A stretch of 8,759 nt of DNA, taken from NCBI GenBank assembly GCA_905215445.1, contig CAJMPZ010000070.1:1-8759 (forward strand), written 5' to 3'. The notes beneath the pieces were generated by a model. The model did not search any database. It saw nothing but the letters and a program-made list of their open reading frames with translations, and was not told where the DNA came from. A program made the translations under genes and the position numbers. This DNA comes from an uncultured bacterium. GTDB taxonomy: Bacteria > Actinomycetota > Coriobacteriia > Coriobacteriales > Coriobacteriaceae. Position 1 is the first letter of the stretch, and each line of letters opens with the position of its first letter. Below are positions 5,755-8,759 of the stretch, piece by piece.

Positions 5755-5760
5755 TACAAT
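5755..5760 (+). promoter_or_regulatory. Probable -10 box of the pyrG-xerD unit
   Basis: TACAAT is a good -10 box 55 bases before the pyrG start. The -35 position (5732-5737, CGAACG) does not match the consensus; TTGCGA at 5729-5734 would need a 20-base spacer. The transcript would start near 5766-5768. Confidence 0.5.
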
Positions 5761-5765
5761 GAAGA

Positions 5766-5809
5766 CCCGTAAGATGTGTATGGACAACTTCTACGGGAAG
5801 CGCAGGTAA
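5766..5809 (+). promoter_or_regulatory. pyrG leader with a stem-loop and an 11-codon upstream ORF
   Basis: CCCGTA (5766-5771) pairs perfectly with TACGGG (5792-5797), beginning at about the predicted transcript start and ending 6 bases before the AGG of the pyrG ribosome binding site (5804-5806). In the same stretch an ORF runs from ATG 5774 to TAA 5807-5809 (MCMDNFYGKRR). Its last sense codon is that AGG, and it stops 6 bases before the pyrG ATG. A ribosome reading it would open the stem. The upstream ORF has no clear ribosome binding site of its own, so its translation is uncertain. Confidence 0.35.
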
Positions 5810-7477
<1,668 letters not shown>

Positions 7478-7479
7478 GG

Positions 7480-8421
7480 GTGCCGGCGAATAAGGAACAT
7501 ACCGAAGCTACTCCCTCGTCGCTCGCCGTGGCGGCGGGGGAGTATCTCGATTACCTCGCGGTCGAGCGGGGCTTGGCGCGCAACACGATTGTGGCCTATC
7601 GTCGTGACCTGACGACGTACTGCGCCTATCTGGAGCGGGCGGGTATTGTGTCTTTTGAAGAGGTGACCCGTCAGGTCGTGGAGGGCTTTGTCGCCGATCG
7701 CCGCGGCGGAGGCTATTCCGACGCCTCGGTGGAGCGCGCGCTTGCTGCCGTGAAGGGCCTGCATGCCTTTTTGGTGCGCGATGGGGCCGTGGCCCAAAAC
7801 CCGACGGCGGCGTTGCACCTGCCTAAAAAGGCTGAGCGTTTGCCGGAGTATCTATCGGTGGAGGATGTCTCGGCGCTGCTCGATCAAGACTTTCCCGAGG
7901 GCGAGATGGGACTGCGCGACCATGCCATCTTGGAAGTGCTCTACGGATGCGGTTTGCGTGTGAGTGAGCTGGTTGGGCTCGATGTGGGCGATATCCATAT
8001 TGACGATGGCTTTGTACTCGTTCGCGGTAAGGGCTCAAAGGAACGCCTGTCCCCACTGGTGGGAAGCGCGGCGCGAGCTCTGACGCTCTATGTAACTGAG
8101 GGACGTTCTCGCTTGGCGGCCCATGCCCGCGGAACCGAGACCTCGGCGGTCTTTTTAAATAAGAACGGACGTCGCCTGTCGCGCCAGGCCGTGCATGCGA
8201 TATGCGAGCGGTATGGGCGTCAGGTGGGGCTGGTGGGGCTCCATCCCCATACTTTGCGCCACTCCTTTGCCACCCACATGCTCGCGGGCGGTGCCGACCT
8301 GCGTGTGCTGCAGGAGATTTTGGGCCATGCCGATATTTCGACCACGCAGGTCTACACGCATGTCGACCGAACGCAACTGACCGAGGTCTATCTGGCGGCG
8401 CATCCGCTAGCACATCGCTAG
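7480..8421 (+). CDS. xerD: XerC/XerD-type site-specific tyrosine recombinase (313 aa)
   Basis: Xer recombinases resolve chromosome dimers at dif near the end of replication. The N-terminal SAM-like core-binding domain (about 15-108) begins EYLDYLAVERGLARNTIVAYRRDL. The catalytic domain holds the complete set: Arg160 (GLRVSEL), Lys184 (RGKGSKER), His257 and Arg260 (HPHTLRHSF), His283 (LGHADIST) and nucleophile Tyr292 (VYTHV). The spacings match those of E. coli XerD. The start is set at GTG 7480, two bases after the pyrG stop, giving a normal length. The AAGG next to it lies too close to be a good ribosome binding site, so translation may depend on coupling to pyrG. XerC cannot be ruled out from the sequence alone; many Gram-positives label this copy xerD. 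Confidence 0.92.
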   Translation: MPANKEHTEATPSSLAVAAGEYLDYLAVERGLARNTIVAYRRDLTTYCAYLERAGIVSFEEVTRQVVEGFVADRRGGGYSDASVERALAAVKGLHAFLVRDGAVAQNPTAALHLPKKAERLPEYLSVEDVSALLDQDFPEGEMGLRDHAILEVLYGCGLRVSELVGLDVGDIHIDDGFVLVRGKGSKERLSPLVGSAARALTLYVTEGRSRLAAHARGTETSAVFLNKNGRRLSRQAVHAICERYGRQVGLVGLHPHTLRHSFATHMLAGGADLRVLQEILGHADISTTQVYTHVDRTQLTEVYLAAHPLAHR

Positions 8422-8427
8422 CACCTC
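8406..8427. repeat. Short 11-bp tandem duplication across the xerD stop
   Basis: Two 11-base units beginning GCTAGCAC (8406-8416 and 8417-8427) differ at one position. The xerD stop TAG (8419-8421) lies in the second unit. This is probably a small replication-slippage duplication that slightly altered the protein end. Confidence 0.4.
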
Positions 8428-8456
8428 GCTGACCTGCATATTTATAAATACTAAAG

Positions 8457-8524
8457 GGGACGGGCCCCAGATTGCCGAGACGCACTTTTGCGCGCATGGG
8501 CAATCTGGGGCCCGTCCCATTTTT
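8457..8524 (+). terminator. Terminator of the pyrG-xerD unit with a 20-bp perfect stem
   Basis: Bases 8457-8476 pair without error with 8499-8518. The 22-base loop contains a small 4-bp hairpin (8481-8484 with 8489-8492). TTTTT follows at 8520-8524. The stem is about twice the length needed for termination. A 12-base AT-only palindrome (8439-8450) lies just upstream. Confidence 0.88.
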
Positions 8525-8616
8525 CGCTAGACACCGATGCGGCGGTGGGCCGTGTGTACCGTGGGTGGGGGAGTTTGGGGGCGATGTGAACGGCGTGTAA
8601 AGGGACGTAAAAATCG

Positions 8617-8642
8617 CCTCAAGGTCAACTTGAAGGTTGAGG
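8617..8642. promoter_or_regulatory. MerR-type operator-like dyad
   Basis: CCTCAAG (8617-8623) faces CTTGAAGG (8629-8636) across five bases, followed directly by TTGAGG (8637-8642). It resembles the CCTCAAG...CTTGAGG layout of SoxR-like MerR sites, but the spacing is one base longer. No clear -10 or -35 flanks it. Confidence 0.3.
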
Positions 8643-8684
8643 TTCGCGGGTGTGGTTCTACAGGTGGCATCCCGCCTTTGCTGC

Positions 8685-8704
8685 AAACACAACATATTGT
8701 GTTT
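8685..8704. promoter_or_regulatory. Perfect palindrome with 8-bp arms, operator-like
   Basis: AAACACAA (8685-8692) and TTGTGTTT (8697-8704) are exact inverted repeats around CATA. AT-rich arms of this length in a GC-rich genome suit a dimeric repressor site. The core ACAACATATTG (8689-8699) recurs exactly at 8730-8740. Confidence 0.5.
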
Positions 8705-8705
8705 T

Positions 8706-8719
8706 CGAACATATGCTCG
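8706..8719. promoter_or_regulatory. LexA/SOS-box-like site
   Basis: CGAACATATGCTCG matches the Gram-positive LexA box CGAAC-N4-GTTCG at 9 of 10 fixed positions, with C for T in the second half. It lies about 40 bases from the right edge, where an operator of the next gene would be expected. The identity of that gene would decide it. Confidence 0.4.
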
Positions 8720-8759
8720 GGGGTGTTTTACAACATATTGGGGGTGGAATGGTGGGGAG

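Larger units (their letters stand above)
8525..8759. other. Gene-free control region before an unseen downstream gene
   Basis: These 235 bases contain no ORF with a credible start and composition. They are G-rich on the plus strand with AT-rich islands near the end. Visible are small hairpins (8532-8536 with 8543-8547; 8580-8585 with 8613-8618) and the operator-like sites listed separately. The last bases (GGGGAG) could be the ribosome binding site of a plus-strand gene starting just past the window. I could not place a convincing promoter. Confidence 0.4.

Noticed and set aside
7823..8695. Minus-strand open frame running from the xerD region through the terminator
   Set aside because: It is antisense to the catalytic domain of xerD and to a 20-bp terminator stem, and its Pro/Arg-rich composition is typical of a shadow frame.
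8422..8759. A dif site next to the Xer recombinase
   Set aside because: No 28-base site with two 11-base arms and a 6-base centre could be made out. The palindromes at 8685-8704 and 8457-8518 have the wrong size and content, and xer genes are usually not next to dif on chromosomes.

Overview
The window reads as ordinary chromosomal DNA from a GC-rich, Gram-positive gut actinobacterium. Codon use strongly favours C or G in the third position. Together with a catabolic arginine locus and G-rich Shine-Dalgarno sequences, this best fits Coriobacteriia, probably Collinsella. That assignment is an inference from general familiarity, not from a search. All genes that I accept are on the plus strand.

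Left part (1-2955), arginine catabolism: the C-terminal end of arginine deiminase (arcA), a complete catabolic ornithine carbamoyltransferase (arcB), and a YfcC-family membrane carrier that is probably the arginine:ornithine antiporter (arcD). Arginine enters in exchange for ornithine, is deiminated to citrulline, and is split to ornithine and carbamoyl phosphate. The carbamate kinase that would harvest ATP is not in the window. Each gap between these genes carries hairpins that could set unequal expression.

Middle gap (2956-3560): 605 bases with no believable gene but dense dyad symmetry. There is a folded stretch after arcD, a strong terminator, a 12-bp perfect inverted repeat, a 98-base nested palindrome with 15-bp perfect ends, a degraded direct repeat of part of that palindrome, and two further hairpins. 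One of these pairs almost end to end over 69 bases. This is the least ordinary part of the window and may be a cluster of palindromic repeat elements or structured RNAs. A TATAAT box follows and serves the next gene.

Right part (3561-8421): a UPF0371/DUF1846 protein with its own promoter and terminator; a 112-residue winged-helix DNA-binding protein with a hairpin-rich leader and its own terminator; CTP synthase (pyrG), whose short leader holds a stem-loop and an 11-codon upstream ORF; and a XerC/XerD-type tyrosine recombinase starting two bases after the pyrG stop. A terminator with a 20-bp perfect stem closes that unit.

Right end (8422-8759): beyond this terminator is a G-rich, gene-free stretch that looks like the control region of an unseen downstream gene. 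It holds a MerR-type dyad, an 8-bp-arm palindrome, a LexA/SOS-box-like site with one mismatch, and a repeated 11-mer. No CRISPR array, tRNA, rRNA, insertion sequence or phage gene was seen.
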